Notes: generated by a model from the sequence alone, not told the origin. DNA of 56,848 nucleotides from Nitrospirales bacterium (GCA_022825885.1 JAJDVY010000014.1:1-56848); one strand, 5' to 3'; counted from the stretch's first letter, positions 1 through 9,479 are shown. A program made the numbers and translations.

Positions 1-135
1 GTGATGCCGGGGGACAACACGACGTTCGAGGGGGAATTGATCGCGCCGATTGCGATGGAGCAGGGGTTACGGTTTGCGGTGCGGGAAGGGGGCCGCACGG
101 TGGGCGCCGGCGTCGTGACCGACATCCTCGCGTAA
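1..135 (+). CDS. tuf: Elongation factor Tu, C-terminal end (partial)
   Basis: Only the last 44 codons are inside the window; the rest lies to the left. The peptide reads [20 protein letters not shown] and continues to GVVTDILA, the end of domain III of EF-Tu, which delivers aminoacyl-tRNA to the ribosome as a GTP complex. It is open from base 1 with no start of its own and ends in TAA at 133-135. rpsJ follows 27 bases later, the common arrangement in which tuf heads the S10 operon. Confidence 0.95.
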   Translation: MMPGDNTTFEGELIAPIAMEQGLRFAVREGGRTVGAGVVTDILA

Positions 136-162
136 GGGAACTGAGTTAAGGGAAGGAAGCCA

Positions 163-480
163 GTGGTGGTAAGCGTAGATCAACGTATTCGTATCCGGTT
201 GAAGGGGTTTGATTATCGGATCCTCGATCAATCGGCTCGGGAAATTGTGGACACCGTCAAGCAAACGGGCGCGCGCGTTGCCGGTCCCATTCCGCTTCCC
301 ACCCGGATTGAAAAGTTTACGATTCAGCGATCCACTCATACGGACAAGAAGTCCCGCGAGCAATTTGAAATCCGTACGCATAAACGTTTATTGGATATTC
401 TTGAGCCCACCCCGGAAACCATGGATGCGCTCATGAAGTTGAGCCTGGCTGCGGGCGTGGACGTGGAGATCAAGCTCTAG
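163..480 (+). CDS. rpsJ: 30S ribosomal protein S10
   Basis: S10 is a small-subunit head protein that in many bacteria also pairs with NusB in antitermination complexes. The 105-residue product has the family signature [16 protein letters not shown] near residues 8-23 and the conserved [21 protein letters not shown]-type loop in the middle. It starts with GTG after the purine-rich run GGGAAGGAAG; a second in-frame GTG follows at once, so the start may be one codon later. It is the first gene of the S10 cluster, between tuf and rplC. Confidence 0.97.
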   Translation: MVVSVDQRIRIRLKGFDYRILDQSAREIVDTVKQTGARVAGPIPLPTRIEKFTIQRSTHTDKKSREQFEIRTHKRLLDILEPTPETMDALMKLSLAAGVDVEIKL

Positions 481-514
481 GTGGCATGATCCTTGATGAT
501 GGGCAAGGTGTCGC

Positions 515-1138
515 ATGATTAGCGGGTTGATAGGAAAAAAATTGGGCATGACGCAGTTCTACGATGAAAAGCGTCGTCTGCATCCCGTGACGGTGATTGA
601 GGTTGGGTCTTGTCGCGTTACGGCCGTGAAGAAGAAAGACCGTCATGGGTACGATGCGGTGCAACTCGGCTATGCGGAAGTTCAGGAGCGGAAGCTCACC
701 AAGGCGCAAGTGGGCCATCTTCGTTCGTCCGGACAGGAGAAGCTGTTCAGGTATTTGCGGGAGTTTCGTTGCGTGCCGGATTGTCAGGTGGGAGACGCCG
801 TGACGGCAGATCTTTTTGAAAAGGGTGAAATGGTGCACGTCCAGGGAACTTCGAAGGGAAAAGGATTTCAGGGCGTCATGAAGCGTCACAATTTCGGGGG
901 CGGTCCGGCCAGTCATGGTTCAATGTTTCATCGTGCGCCGGGGTCGATCGGGTGTAGTTCGTATCCCTCGCGTGTCTTGAAAAACAAGAAACTTCCCGGG
1001 CAGATGGGAAATAAGCGGGTCACGGTGAAAGGGTTGACCGTGGTTGATACCAGGCCGGAGGAAAATCTTGTCCTCATCGGAGGGGCCGTTCCCGGTCCCG
1101 TGGGTGGGCTGGTTCTTATCCGGAAGGCGGGAGGGTAA
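515..1138 (+). CDS. rplC: 50S ribosomal protein L3
   Basis: L3 is a primary assembly protein of the large subunit; its long loop reaches toward the peptidyl-transferase centre. The 207-residue product begins MISGLIGKKLGMTQFYDE and carries the loop segment RAPGSIGCSSYPSRV at about residues 143-157. In E. coli the residue after GSIG is a glutamine methylated by PrmB; here it is cysteine, so that modification is not expected. The gene is the second of the S10 cluster and ends nine bases before rplD. Confidence 0.97.
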   Translation: MISGLIGKKLGMTQFYDEKRRLHPVTVIEVGSCRVTAVKKKDRHGYDAVQLGYAEVQERKLTKAQVGHLRSSGQEKLFRYLREFRCVPDCQVGDAVTADLFEKGEMVHVQGTSKGKGFQGVMKRHNFGGGPASHGSMFHRAPGSIGCSSYPSRVLKNKKLPGQMGNKRVTVKGLTVVDTRPEENLVLIGGAVPGPVGGLVLIRKAGG

Positions 1139-1147
1139 GTCGTCGGC

Positions 1148-1771
1148 ATGGCCTCGATAGACGTCGTAGACCAAAACAAGGCGTCCGTTGGTACCGTTGA
1201 GGTGAGTGAAGGTGTCTTCGGTTCTCAGCCTCATGGGTCGCTGGTTCATTCCGCGGTGATTATGCAGCTCGCGTCGCTTCGTCAAGGTACCGCCAGCGCG
1301 AAAGGGCGTAGCGAGGTCAGCGGGACGGGCAAAAAACCATGGAGGCAAAAACATACGGGACGCGCTCGAGCGGGTTCGAATCGTTCGCCGGTGTGGCGTC
1401 ATGGCGGGGTGGTGTTCGGACCGCAGCCACGGAAGTATCGTTCTGTTATGTCGAAAAAAATGTATCGAAAGGCCATGCAAAGTGCGCTGTCTTCCAAGAT
1501 GGCGGCAGGGGAGCTTCTGGTTCTCTCCGAGCTCTCTCTTCCGGAACCCAAGACCAAGTTGATGGCCAAAACGGTGAAGCAATTGGGTGTGACGGGTTCC
1601 GTGCTCTTTGTCGTGGGGAAAGACGGTGATGCCGTGTTTCGTGCAACGAGGAATTTGGCTCAAGTGAAAGCCGTGTTGCCTGAAGAGCTCACGGTCTACG
1701 ACGTGCTTCGATACCAGACGCTCGTGGTCTTGAAGGATCAATTGCCGAACGTGCAGGAGTTGTGGGCGTGA
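1148..1771 (+). CDS. rplD: 50S ribosomal protein L4
   Basis: L4 lines the exit tunnel and in enterobacteria also represses its own operon. The product is 207 residues long. The loop GTGKKPWRQKHTGRARAGS (about residues 59-77), which reaches into the tunnel, is well preserved. The start ATG is nine bases after rplC. Its end overlaps the start of rplW by ten bases, or by four if rplW starts at its second GTG, so the two are probably translationally coupled. Confidence 0.97.
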   Translation: MASIDVVDQNKASVGTVEVSEGVFGSQPHGSLVHSAVIMQLASLRQGTASAKGRSEVSGTGKKPWRQKHTGRARAGSNRSPVWRHGGVVFGPQPRKYRSVMSKKMYRKAMQSALSSKMAAGELLVLSELSLPEPKTKLMAKTVKQLGVTGSVLFVVGKDGDAVFRATRNLAQVKAVLPEELTVYDVLRYQTLVVLKDQLPNVQELWA

Positions 1772-2061
1772 AACGCGATCCCTATGACGTGTTGGTGAAG
1801 CCGTTGTTGACCGAAAAAATTACGGGACTTCAGGATTCCGCCAACCGCATTGCCTTTGTCGTGCAAAATGACGCGAATCGAATCGAAGTCCGCCAGGCGG
1901 TGGAATCGGTTCTCAAGGTCAAAGTGAAGTCCGTCAACATTATGAACGTCTTGGGCAAGAAGAAGCGTCAGGGGCGGTATCTTGGAAAACGCCCTGACTG
2001 GAAGAAGGCCGTTATCACGCTTCACGAAGGGGAAAAAGTAGAGTTGTACGAGAGCGCTTAG
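1762..2061 (+). CDS. rplW: 50S ribosomal protein L23
   Basis: L23 sits at the mouth of the exit tunnel and is the docking site for trigger factor and the signal recognition particle. The 99-residue product has the typical opening RDPYDVLVKPLLTEK and the basic loop GKKKRQGRYLGKRPDWKKA near residues 66-84. There is no ATG at the 5' end. GTG at 1762 gives a ten-base overlap with rplD, while GTG at 1768 would give a GTGA overlap; both are reasonable. Confidence 0.95.
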   Translation: MGVKRDPYDVLVKPLLTEKITGLQDSANRIAFVVQNDANRIEVRQAVESVLKVKVKSVNIMNVLGKKKRQGRYLGKRPDWKKAVITLHEGEKVELYESA

Positions 2062-2125
2062 CGGTAGGTTGATTTAAAAACGTTGTTTTTGTGGATTAAT
2101 CTGGAGAAGACAGGGGTCGTACATT

Positions 2126-2953
2126 ATGCCAAGTAAACCGTATCGTCCAACGTCGCCCGGCCGTCGCGGCATGACGGTGCTCAAGGACAAGGCCCTGTCG
2201 AAGGAGCAGCCTGAAAAAAGCCTGACCTCGTCACTGTCGCGCTCCGGGGGGCGAAACAATTTCGGCCGTATCACGACGAGATTTCGCGGAGGCGGGCACA
2301 AACGCCTGTACCGTATAATCGATTTCAAGCGGAATAAGATCGGGGTGCCCGGTAAAGTCGTCAGGGTGGAGTACGACCCCAATCGTTCGGCTCGTATCGC
2401 GTTGATCGCGTACGCGGACGGGGAAAAGCGATATATCCTGGCTCCGGTCGGCTTGTCGGTTGGAGACCCGATTCAAGCCGGTCCCGGCTCGGACATTCGT
2501 CCCGGCAATGCGCTTCCCTTGTCGCTTATGCCGTTGGGGACGACCATTCATAACATTGAGCTCAAACCGGGGAAGGGTGCGCAGGTGGCCAGGAGTGCCG
2601 GTGCTTCGTGTCAGGTGATGGGCCGGGAAGGCCAATACGTTCAGGTTCGCCTGGTCTCGGGTGAGATGCGCCGTATTCTGGGAACGTGTATGGCTACCGT
2701 GGGACAAATCGGGAACCTCGATCACGAGAATGTTTCGGTAGGGAAGGCCGGTCGTTCAAGGTGGATGGGGAAACGTCCCCACGTCCGAGGGGTCGTGATG
2801 AATCCGGTGGACCATCCGCATGGTGGCGGTGAAGGGAAGTCCGGACAGGGAAACCCGCACCCGGTTTCCCCTTGGGGGGTTCCGACCAAAGGCTTCAAGA
2901 CCCGGAAGAAGAAGCAGTCATCGAAATTCATTATCTCCAGGCGGACGAAATAA
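2126..2953 (+). CDS. rplB: 50S ribosomal protein L2
   Basis: L2 is an essential large-subunit protein at the subunit interface, needed for subunit joining and peptidyl transfer. The 275-residue product has the family length, the RNA-binding segment [18 protein letters not shown] near residue 40, and the near-invariant [14 protein letters not shown] close to residues 225-238, which includes the functionally important histidine. The 64-base gap after rplW is one of the longer ones in the cluster; AGAAGACAGGGG lies upstream of the ATG. Confidence 0.98.
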   Translation: MPSKPYRPTSPGRRGMTVLKDKALSKEQPEKSLTSSLSRSGGRNNFGRITTRFRGGGHKRLYRIIDFKRNKIGVPGKVVRVEYDPNRSARIALIAYADGEKRYILAPVGLSVGDPIQAGPGSDIRPGNALPLSLMPLGTTIHNIELKPGKGAQVARSAGASCQVMGREGQYVQVRLVSGEMRRILGTCMATVGQIGNLDHENVSVGKAGRSRWMGKRPHVRGVVMNPVDHPHGGGEGKSGQGNPHPVSPWGVPTKGFKTRKKKQSSKFIISRRTK

Positions 2954-2968
2954 GGAGAACCAGCGTCG

Positions 2969-3256
2969 ATGCCGCGTTCGATTCATAAAGGACCGTTTGT
3001 CGATACCCACCTCTTGGAAAAGGTGGAAAAAATGAACGAGTCTCGTGACATGAAAATCATCAAGACCTGGTCGCGTCGTTCCACAATCATTCCTGAAATG
3101 ATCGGTCATACGTTTGCGGTGCACAACGGGAAAAAGTTTATTCCCGTCTACGTGACGGAAAATATGGTTGGGCATAAACTCGGAGAATTTTCTCCGACCC
3201 GGTTTTTTAAGGGGCATGGAGCCGCCAAATCGGAAAAAGCCGTTCCATTGAAGTAG
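2969..3256 (+). CDS. rpsS: 30S ribosomal protein S19
   Basis: S19 is in the head of the small subunit and contacts S13 and tRNA. The 95-residue product begins [20 protein letters not shown] and carries the conserved [20 protein letters not shown] segment near residues 31-50. A clear AAGGAG sits ahead of the ATG. It lies between rplB (15 bases upstream) and rplV. Confidence 0.97.
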   Translation: MPRSIHKGPFVDTHLLEKVEKMNESRDMKIIKTWSRRSTIIPEMIGHTFAVHNGKKFIPVYVTENMVGHKLGEFSPTRFFKGHGAAKSEKAVPLK

Positions 3257-3289
3257 CATGACACGGGGGAGTGGTAGGGAAGGGATCTT

Positions 3290-3637
3290 ATGGCCGAAGC
3301 AAAGGCAGTCTTGCGCTACGTAAGAATGACGCCACGAAAAGTGCGGATGGTTGTCGACCTGATTCGCGGGCGTGACGTGTCCGAGGCGTTGACGGTACTG
3401 AAGTATTTGCCCAGAGCCGCGGCCCCGGTCGTGGAAAAGGTGTTGCATTCCGCTGTCGCGAATGCCGGACAACGGGACTTGGGGGATGCCGAATCGTTGA
3501 AAGTCTCAAGGGCCTGCGTCGATGGCGGCCCTGTCTTAAAACGGTTTCGAGCCAGGTCCATGGGCAGGGCGAACCCCATCCATAAGCGAACCAGTCACGT
3601 GACGATTGTGGTTTCTCCGACGAAAGAGGATTCCTAG
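3290..3637 (+). CDS. rplV: 50S ribosomal protein L22
   Basis: L22 contacts all six domains of 23S rRNA and its beta hairpin lines the exit tunnel near the macrolide site. The 115-residue product has the usual start [20 protein letters not shown] and the hairpin region [20 protein letters not shown] near residues 84-103. It starts at ATG 3290 after AGGGAAGGGAT. It is followed by rpsC after 52 bases. Confidence 0.97.
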   Translation: MAEAKAVLRYVRMTPRKVRMVVDLIRGRDVSEALTVLKYLPRAAAPVVEKVLHSAVANAGQRDLGDAESLKVSRACVDGGPVLKRFRARSMGRANPIHKRTSHVTIVVSPTKEDS

Positions 3638-3689
3638 AGGGGAGACAGGGGCGACCGTTTCCGTTGACGGAGTGAGGTAAAACCGGAGC

Positions 3690-4355
3690 ATGGGACAAAA
3701 AACACATCCATATGGTTTTCGGCTGGGGTACACCAGGACTTGGAATTCCCGGTGGTATGCCAAAAAAGATTTTGTGAAACTGCTGCATGAGGACGTCGAG
3801 ATTCGCAAAACGGTCAAATCCCGGTTGTTTCACGCTGGCATTTCACGGGTAGAGATTGAGCGTTCCGGGAATCAGGTAAAGGTGATCATTTATACGGCCC
3901 GCCCGGGTATTATCATCGGGAGAAAGGGTGCAGAAGTTGATAAGTTGAAGGCGATGCTGGAGCAACGGTATAGCCGGGAAGTCTACGTGACGGTGAAGGA
4001 AATCAAGAAGCCGGAGTTGGATGCGCAGCTTGTTTCTGAAAACATTGCCTTGCAATTGGAGAAACGCGTTTCATTTCGTCGCGCCATGAAAAGAAGCGTG
4101 GCCTCGGCGCTTCGCCTGGGTGCTCAAGGCGTTCGGGTATCGTGTGCCGGACGGTTGGGTGGTAATGAAATCGCCAGGACGGAATGGTATCGGGAGGGCC
4201 GAGTTCCGCTTCATACGCTCAGGGCTGACGTGGATTACGGATTTGCAGAGGCCCATACGACCATGGGGATTATCGGGGTGAAAGCGTGGATTTATAAAGG
4301 GGATGCCGAGTTGCCGAACGTGGCGAAAGACGAAGCGTCGTTGAATTTGCTTTAG
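3690..4355 (+). CDS. rpsC: 30S ribosomal protein S3
   Basis: S3 forms part of the mRNA entry channel and helps unwind mRNA at the entry site. The 221-residue product opens [20 protein letters not shown], has the KH-domain core [19 protein letters not shown] near residues 70-88, and ends with the C-terminal domain [13 protein letters not shown]. Length and domain order match the family. It is preceded by rplV and followed by rplP after 68 bases. Confidence 0.97.
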   Translation: MGQKTHPYGFRLGYTRTWNSRWYAKKDFVKLLHEDVEIRKTVKSRLFHAGISRVEIERSGNQVKVIIYTARPGIIIGRKGAEVDKLKAMLEQRYSREVYVTVKEIKKPELDAQLVSENIALQLEKRVSFRRAMKRSVASALRLGAQGVRVSCAGRLGGNEIARTEWYREGRVPLHTLRADVDYGFAEAHTTMGIIGVKAWIYKGDAELPNVAKDEASLNLL

Positions 4356-4423
4356 GGAAGCGCCGCGTGCCGTATGAATGAGAACGTCTGATGCGGAACG
4401 CAACGTCTTGATGGGCTCAAAAT

Positions 4424-4843
4424 ATGCTAGCGCCGAAAAAAGTTAAATTTCGAAAAGTACAGAAAGGCAACATGCGGGGGAAAGCCTACCGTGGCGGTGA
4501 CGTGTCTTTCGGTCAGTTTGGGCTCAAGGTGCTGGAACCGGGCCGGATTACCGCCAGGCAAATCGAGGCTGCGAGAATCGCGATGACGCGTCACGTCAAG
4601 CGTGGTGGTAGAATCTGGACCAGGATCTTCCCGGATAAACCCATTACCAAGAAGCCTGCGGAAGTGCGAATGGGGAAAGGAAAGGGGAGCCCGGAGTTTT
4701 GGGTGGCCGTGGTGAAGCCCGGTCGCATTCTTTACGAAATGGATGACGTGTCGAGAAGCGTCGCGGAAGAGGCGTTTCGTTTGGCTGGTCACAAGCTGCC
4801 GTTGGCGACAAAATTTGTCGTGCGAGGCGAATATCCCGTTTGA
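4424..4843 (+). CDS. rplP: 50S ribosomal protein L16
   Basis: L16 lies near the A site and aligns tRNA on the large subunit. The 139-residue product starts [19 protein letters not shown] and keeps the family segments [20 protein letters not shown] and [20 protein letters not shown] (about residues 27-46 and 65-84). rpmC follows after nine bases, the normal order. Confidence 0.97.
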   Translation: MLAPKKVKFRKVQKGNMRGKAYRGGDVSFGQFGLKVLEPGRITARQIEAARIAMTRHVKRGGRIWTRIFPDKPITKKPAEVRMGKGKGSPEFWVAVVKPGRILYEMDDVSRSVAEEAFRLAGHKLPLATKFVVRGEYPV

Positions 4844-4852
4844 GGCGCATCA

Positions 4853-5065
4853 ATGGACGTCAAGGAATTGCAAGGCATGGAAGCGGAAGAATTGGTCGGA
4901 AAGGTGCATGAGTTGAAACAGGAATTGTTTCACCTCCGCTGCCAACATGCCCTGGGACGAATTGAAAATCCGATGAAAATCCGTCAGGTGAGGAAAGACG
5001 TGGCCAGGGCCAAAACCGTCCTTCGTGAAAAGCGGTCGTCGGGGCAACCGGAAGGCGAGGGTTAA
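4853..5065 (+). CDS. rpmC: 50S ribosomal protein L29
   Basis: L29 is a small helical protein next to L23 at the tunnel exit. The 70-residue product has the two-helix pattern of the family, with LKQELFHLRCQHALGRIENP near residues 22-41 and VRKDVARAKTVLREK in the second helix. The last residues (RSSGQPEGEG) are an unconserved tail. rpsQ begins six bases after its stop. Confidence 0.93.
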   Translation: MDVKELQGMEAEELVGKVHELKQELFHLRCQHALGRIENPMKIRQVRKDVARAKTVLREKRSSGQPEGEG

Positions 5066-5071
5066 CGAAAT

Positions 5072-5341
5072 ATGACTGTAAGACGACAGCGGGCATCGTA
5101 TGGACGTGTGGTCAGCGACAAAATGGATAAAACGGTTGTCGTGGCGGTTCCGAGATTGGTGGCGCATGCGTTGTACGGAAAGGTGGTCCGGCGTCTTACC
5201 AAGCTGAAAGCCCATGATGAAAAGAATGAATCCCGGGTCGGCGATCGTGTGAAAATCGTGGAGACGCGCCCGCTCAGCAAGGATAAACATTGGCGGGTGG
5301 CGGCCATTATAGAGCGGGGTGAGCAGAATCCGTCGTCGTAA
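5072..5341 (+). CDS. rpsQ: 30S ribosomal protein S17
   Basis: S17 is an OB-fold primary binding protein of the small subunit body. The 89-residue product carries the family signature [20 protein letters not shown] near residues 10-29 and [20 protein letters not shown] near residues 57-76. The C-terminus is slightly longer than the usual 80-85 residues. It is between rpmC and rplN. Confidence 0.96.
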   Translation: MTVRRQRASYGRVVSDKMDKTVVVAVPRLVAHALYGKVVRRLTKLKAHDEKNESRVGDRVKIVETRPLSKDKHWRVAAIIERGEQNPSS

Positions 5342-5371
5342 GCGGCGACTCGGAAATGGCGTGGTGTTCCG

Positions 5372-5740
5372 ATGATTCAAAATTATAGTTACCTTGACGT
5401 CGCCGATAATTCCGGCGCCAAGAGCGTGCGGTGCTTTCACGTGTTGGGTGGGACTCGCCGGCGGTATGGCGGCATCGGCGACATCGTGGTCGTATCGGTT
5501 CGGGAGGCCATACCCAAAGCGTCCGTCAAAAAAGGCGACGTGGTCAAGGCGGTGATCGTGCGAACCAAAAAAAGTCGGCGCCGTGAGGATGGCTCCTATA
5601 TTCGCTTTGATCGCAATGCCTGTGTTCTGGTGAATAATCAGGGGGACCCCGTGGGCACAAGAATCTTCGGTCCCGTTGCCCGGGAATTAAGGAAAAAGAA
5701 GTTTATGAAAATCATTTCTCTTGCGCCGGAGGTGTTGTAG
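5372..5740 (+). CDS. rplN: 50S ribosomal protein L14
   Basis: L14 is at the subunit interface and is the binding site of the silencing factor RsfS. The 122-residue length is exactly the usual one. The protein opens [20 protein letters not shown] and closes with [20 protein letters not shown] near residues 96-115. rplX starts five bases after the stop. Confidence 0.97.
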   Translation: MIQNYSYLDVADNSGAKSVRCFHVLGGTRRRYGGIGDIVVVSVREAIPKASVKKGDVVKAVIVRTKKSRRREDGSYIRFDRNACVLVNNQGDPVGTRIFGPVARELRKKKFMKIISLAPEVL

Positions 5741-5745
5741 TACAC

Positions 5746-6108
5746 ATGGGGATCCGAACTGCGTCTGGAAGCTCTTCGTTGGCGAAGTCGCGTATTCGCA
5801 AGGGCGATACGGTGATCGTGATTGCCGGACGGGAGAAGGGGAAAATGGGGAAGGTTTTGCACGTGAATGCACGGACAAGCCGGGTGACGGTGGAAAAAAT
5901 CAACGTGATTAAACGGCACACGAAGCCTTCACAAAAAATGAAGCAAGGCGGTATTTTGGAGCGCGAGGCGCCTTTGGCGATTTCAAACGTCATGGTGTAT
6001 TCCCAGGCCTTGGGGAAACCTTCGCGGGTTGCCATCAAACGAATGGATGACGGTCGTCGGGTTCGAGTCTTACAGAAAAGTCCGGATGACGTTTTGGATA
6101 AGGTGTGA
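5746..6108 (+). CDS. rplX: 50S ribosomal protein L24
   Basis: L24 is an assembly initiator of the large subunit with a KOW domain. The KOW core [20 protein letters not shown] is at about residues 16-35. A 15-residue N-terminal stretch ([14 protein letters not shown]) precedes it. The 120 residues exceed the usual 100-110, partly because of this stretch. The stop codon overlaps the start of rplE by one base. Confidence 0.95.
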   Translation: MGIRTASGSSSLAKSRIRKGDTVIVIAGREKGKMGKVLHVNARTSRVTVEKINVIKRHTKPSQKMKQGGILEREAPLAISNVMVYSQALGKPSRVAIKRMDDGRRVRVLQKSPDDVLDKV

Positions 6109-6701
6109 TGGCCAAACAAGAAGTGAAATCAGCAGCCGTGCCGAAGGCGGCGCAAAACGGACCTCCTCCGCGGCTAAGGGATCTGTACCGGAATGAGGTG
6201 GTCCCCCGGATGATGAAAGAATTCTCGTATGCGAATCCGATGCAAGTGCCTCGCGTGGAACGGGTGGTGCTGAACGTCGGTATGGGAGAAGCCATTCAGG
6301 ACGTCAAGTTGTTGGATAGTGCCGTGGCCGAGTTGGCGTTGATTACCGGGCAGAAGCCCGTCGTGACGAGGGCGAAAAAAGCCATCGCCGGCTTTAAGGT
6401 GCGACAGGGAATGCCGATCGGAGCCAAGGTCACGCTTCGTGGAAGCCGAATGTATGAATTTCTGGATCGTTTGCTGAATGTCGGCCTGCCACGGATTCGG
6501 GATTTTCGTGGGGTATCCCCCAAAGCGTTTGATGGTCGTGGCAACTATACGTTCGGGTTGAAGGAGCAGTTGACCTTTCCTGAAATCAAATACGATGACG
6601 TGGCAGCCATTCACGGGATGGATATTACGATTGTGACGAGTGCCCAACGAAATGACGAGGCCAAATCCCTGCTGACTCATATGGGGATGCCGTTTCGTTG
6701 A
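6108..6701 (+). CDS. rplE: 50S ribosomal protein L5 with N-terminal extension
   Basis: L5 binds 5S rRNA and contacts P-site tRNA in the central protuberance. The start chosen is ATG 6108, which shares its A with the rplX stop; an in-frame GTG directly upstream is less likely. The 197-residue protein has about 18 residues ([18 protein letters not shown]) before the normal start of the family at [18 protein letters not shown]. Conserved segments include [20 protein letters not shown] near residue 85 and the C-terminal [18 protein letters not shown]. The extra N-terminus is odd but the rest is standard. Confidence 0.96.
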   Translation: MAKQEVKSAAVPKAAQNGPPPRLRDLYRNEVVPRMMKEFSYANPMQVPRVERVVLNVGMGEAIQDVKLLDSAVAELALITGQKPVVTRAKKAIAGFKVRQGMPIGAKVTLRGSRMYEFLDRLLNVGLPRIRDFRGVSPKAFDGRGNYTFGLKEQLTFPEIKYDDVAAIHGMDITIVTSAQRNDEAKSLLTHMGMPFR

Positions 6702-6728
6702 GTTCAAGAAATCAAGACGGAGGGTTGC

Positions 6729-6914
6729 GTGGCAAGAAAAGCGTTACGGAATAAGGCGGCGGCTGAGCCAAAATTTCCCGTCCGGCGGTATAATCGTTGC
6801 CCTCTCTGCGGCCGCGTAAGGGCCTTTTTGCGGCGTTTCCACATGTGCCGGATTTGTTTCCGGCTGCATAGCCTGCGCGGAAACATTCCCGGGGTCACCA
6901 AGTCGAGTTGGTAG
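6729..6914 (+). CDS. rpsN: 30S ribosomal protein S14, type Z (zinc-binding)
   Basis: The 61-residue product is the short zinc-binding form of S14. Cysteines at 24, 27, 40 and 43 (CPLC and CRIC) make the four-cysteine site that the longer zinc-free form lacks. It begins with GTG at 6729 behind CGGAGGG. S14 binds 16S rRNA in the subunit head. Its place between rplE and rpsH is the usual one. Confidence 0.96.
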   Translation: MARKALRNKAAAEPKFPVRRYNRCPLCGRVRAFLRRFHMCRICFRLHSLRGNIPGVTKSSW

Positions 6915-6951
6915 TCCGGCTCCAGGCTGCGGAGGATGAGGATATGACGTT

Positions 6952-7356
6952 ATGAGCATGACGGATCCAATTGCCGATCTTTTTATTCGCATCATGAATG
7001 CGATTCAACGGGGGCATGCGACGGTCAACGTTCCCGCCTCCAAGTTGAAGGCCAACGTGCTTGCCGTGTTTAAAGCCGAAGGGTTTATTCGGAACTTCTC
7101 GCCCACAACACTCGATGGGCATCCGGCCCTTCAGGTGGAATTGAGGTATGTCCCCGGACGGGAAAAGAAGCCCGTGATCGAGCGAATCAGGCGGGTCAGC
7201 AAGCCGGGCAAGCGCGTGTACGTGGGCGTTTCTTCCATACCGCGAGTGCGGGGTGGGTTGGGGGTGGCGGTGCTGTCGACCTCGAAAGGGGTCATGACCG
7301 ATCGGCAGGCCAGGCAGCAGAGTATCGGGGGAGAGGTGTTGTGTCACGTGTGGTAG
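6952..7356 (+). CDS. rpsH: 30S ribosomal protein S8
   Basis: S8 is a primary 16S rRNA binder and, in E. coli, the translational repressor of the spc operon. The 134-residue product has the typical start TDPIADLFIRIMNAIQRGH and the C-terminal TSKGVMTDRQARQQSIGGEV. Length fits the family. rplF begins 45 bases downstream. Confidence 0.97.
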   Translation: MSMTDPIADLFIRIMNAIQRGHATVNVPASKLKANVLAVFKAEGFIRNFSPTTLDGHPALQVELRYVPGREKKPVIERIRRVSKPGKRVYVGVSSIPRVRGGLGVAVLSTSKGVMTDRQARQQSIGGEVLCHVW

Positions 7357-7401
7357 AGCCGGGACGAAGCGGTTTGTCCCAACCAAGCCGTCAGGTGAAC
7401 G

Positions 7402-7941
7402 ATGTCTAGAATCGGGATCAAACCAATCGCGCTGGCCTCAACCGTTGAGGTCAGGGTGGAAGGAGGCTCCGTCTCCGTGAAGGGACCTCTGGGCCAATTG
7501 GGGTGGGCACTCGCTGACGGGATTGACGTGACAATCAACGAGGGAGCGATCGAGGTGGGGCGACGGGGGAATACGCCTCGAGTCAAAGCCCTCCATGGGC
7601 TGACCCGCGTTGAATTGGCGAATTTGGTCGAAGGCGTGACCAAGGGGTTCGAACGTACCCTGGAATTGACGGGGGTGGGGTACCGGGCGCAAGTGCAGGG
7701 TCAATCACTGACGTTAAACGTCGGATTTTCGCATCCCGTAACTATGTCGATCCCCGAAGGCGTGCAAGCGTCTGTTGAGAAACAAACCATGATTTCCATC
7801 AAAGGTATTGATAAACGGCTCGTGACCCAGACGGCCGCCAATATTCGACGAGTGAGACCGCCTGACGTCTATAAGCAAAAAGGCATCAGGTATGCCGGTG
7901 AAGTCCTCATTAAGAAAGCCGGAAAAGCCGGCAAGAAATAA
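7402..7941 (+). CDS. rplF: 50S ribosomal protein L6
   Basis: L6 sits near the sarcin-ricin loop where translation factors bind. The 179-residue protein has two repeated domains, opens MSRIGIKPIALASTVEV, and carries the C-terminal signature RPPDVYKQKGIRYAGEVLI near residues 153-171. rplR starts three bases after the stop. Confidence 0.97.
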   Translation: MSRIGIKPIALASTVEVRVEGGSVSVKGPLGQLGWALADGIDVTINEGAIEVGRRGNTPRVKALHGLTRVELANLVEGVTKGFERTLELTGVGYRAQVQGQSLTLNVGFSHPVTMSIPEGVQASVEKQTMISIKGIDKRLVTQTAANIRRVRPPDVYKQKGIRYAGEVLIKKAGKAGKK

Positions 7942-7944
7942 CCG

Positions 7945-8310
7945 ATGAATCAAAAGACGCAACGTCGCCGGTTGGAACGGCGAAAAGCACGAGTCAGGAA
8001 AAAAGTTCAGGGCACGGCTGGACGGCCCAGGCTCACGGTGTTTCGCAGTAATGCGCATATTTACGCCCAAGTTGTGGATGACGTCGCGGGTCTTACCTTG
8101 GCTGCCGCGTCATCCATGGATGCCGGTCTTCGTGAGACCGTGAAGTCCGGTTCGCCGAAGGAAGCCGCGCAAGCCGTCGGGAAATTGTTGGCCGAACGGG
8201 CCAAGGCTGCGAATGTGACTGACGTCGTGTTCGACCGTAATGGGCGATTGTACCATGGGCGGGTCAAAGCGCTGGCCGACGCGTCCCGTGAAGGTGGACT
8301 GGCCTTTTAA
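7945..8310 (+). CDS. rplR: 50S ribosomal protein L18
   Basis: L18 binds 5S rRNA with L5. The 121-residue product has the basic N-terminal tail [17 protein letters not shown] and the conserved end [20 protein letters not shown] near residues 95-114. It starts almost directly after rplF and precedes rpsE by 18 bases. Confidence 0.97.
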   Translation: MNQKTQRRRLERRKARVRKKVQGTAGRPRLTVFRSNAHIYAQVVDDVAGLTLAAASSMDAGLRETVKSGSPKEAAQAVGKLLAERAKAANVTDVVFDRNGRLYHGRVKALADASREGGLAF

Positions 8311-8328
8311 CGAAGAGGATGGCATTCG

Positions 8329-8826
8329 GTGCAACAAGTCAACCCTGAAGAACTGAACCTCAAAGACAAGTTAATCTCGATAAACCGGGTCGCGAAAGTC
8401 GTCAAAGGGGGAAAGCGGTTTTCCTTCAGCGCGCTGGTTGTGGTCGGGGATGGACAGGGATGGGTTGGCATCGGCAAGGGCAAGGCCACCGAGGTGCCGC
8501 CGGCGATTGCCAAGGCCGTTGGCCGGGCTAAAAAGCAACTGCTCCGGGTCCCTTTGAGGAACGGCAGTATCCCCTATGACGTACACGGGCGTTTCTGCGG
8601 GGAACACGTGTATATGAAACCGGCGAAAGCGGGGACGGGAATCATCGCGGGCGGGGCAGTTCGAGCCATTCTGGAAGTACTCGGAGCCCACAATATCATT
8701 GCGAAAACCATGGGCCGCGGCAACCCCTATAACGTGGTGCAGGCCACGTTGGCCGGCTTGTCCCAGCTCAAGGGCCCGGAAGAGGTCAAGCAACTCCGTG
8801 AGGTCTCGAATGAGTCGTCACTCTAA
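8329..8826 (+). CDS. rpsE: 30S ribosomal protein S5
   Basis: S5 helps form the mRNA entry tunnel and affects decoding accuracy. The 165-residue protein starts at GTG 8329, behind GAAGAGGA; a nearby ATG at 8319 is out of frame. It has the S5 double-stranded RNA-binding domain (LKDKLISINRVAKVVKGGKR near residues 11-30) and the C-terminal domain starting at IAGGAVRAILEVLGAHNI. Confidence 0.96.
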   Translation: MQQVNPEELNLKDKLISINRVAKVVKGGKRFSFSALVVVGDGQGWVGIGKGKATEVPPAIAKAVGRAKKQLLRVPLRNGSIPYDVHGRFCGEHVYMKPAKAGTGIIAGGAVRAILEVLGAHNIIAKTMGRGNPYNVVQATLAGLSQLKGPEEVKQLREVSNESSL

Positions 8827-8832
8827 CGTGGT

Positions 8833-9039
8833 ATGAGGAGCCGCGCCGTGTCTCAATCTCCAGAGCAGCTTTCCATTACATTGAAGCATAGTCCCATCGG
8901 ACGGCCTTATAAACAGCGCCTGTATTTGCAAGGGCTCGGGTTACGAAAGCTCCATCAAACGGTGCAGCGCCCCAAGACGTCCCAGGTGTTGGGATTGATC
9001 CGAAAGGTCAATCATCTCGTTGAGGTCAACGATCAATGA
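8833..9039 (+). CDS. rpmD: 50S ribosomal protein L30
   Basis: L30 is a small protein at the base of the central protuberance. The core LSITLKHSPIGRPYKQR and LGLRKLHQTVQRPKTSQVLG (near residues 13-29 and 35-54) matches the family. A GTG at 8848 would drop five unconserved residues and could be the true start. Its stop overlaps the start of rplO as ATGA. Confidence 0.94.
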   Translation: MRSRAVSQSPEQLSITLKHSPIGRPYKQRLYLQGLGLRKLHQTVQRPKTSQVLGLIRKVNHLVEVNDQ

Positions 9040-9479
9040 AACTTCATCAATTGCAGCCGGCATCGGGTTCCAGGAAAGCGAAAAAACGTTTGGGGCGAGG
9101 TCCGGGCTCGGGGTTGGGCAAAACAGCCGGCAAGGGGCATAAAGGTATGCTCGCCCGTTCCGGGAGGGCGAACGTTGCGGGATTTGAAGGTGGTCAAATG
9201 CCGCTCGCGAGGAGGTTGCCCAAACGAGGATTTCACAATCCGTTTCGTACCGAATTCGTTGTGGTCAATCTCAAAACCCTTGCGGCCCTTGACCGGAACG
9301 TGACCCCTCAAGTCCTCTATGAGAAGCGGATTGTCAAGAAGCAGTCAAAACCCATCAAGATTCTTGGTGTGGGAGAGCTGGACAAGCCCATGACTATTGA
9401 AGCGCATAAATTCAGTCAGTCGGCTCTTCGGAAAATTGAGCAGGCGGGCGGACAAGCCAAGGTCATCGGCCGTGCTTGA
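9036..9479 (+). CDS. rplO: 50S ribosomal protein L15
   Basis: L15 is a late assembly protein of the large subunit. The 147-residue product has the glycine-rich N-terminus [20 protein letters not shown] near residues 20-39 and the C-terminal domain ending [20 protein letters not shown]. Its first codon overlaps the rpmD stop. secY starts inside its last codons. Confidence 0.97.
   Translation: MKLHQLQPASGSRKAKKRLGRGPGSGLGKTAGKGHKGMLARSGRANVAGFEGGQMPLARRLPKRGFHNPFRTEFVVVNLKTLAALDRNVTPQVLYEKRIVKKQSKPIKILGVGELDKPMTIEAHKFSQSALRKIEQAGGQAKVIGRA

Noticed and set aside
1371-1386. tRNA-like T-loop string GGTTCGAATCG
   Set aside because: It is in the rplD coding sequence and no acceptor or anticodon stem surrounds it.
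920-1741. Long antisense open frame (273 codons) over rplC and rplD
   Set aside because: It lies opposite two certain ribosomal genes, has no family pattern and is rich in Arg, His and Pro as expected of an antisense shadow.
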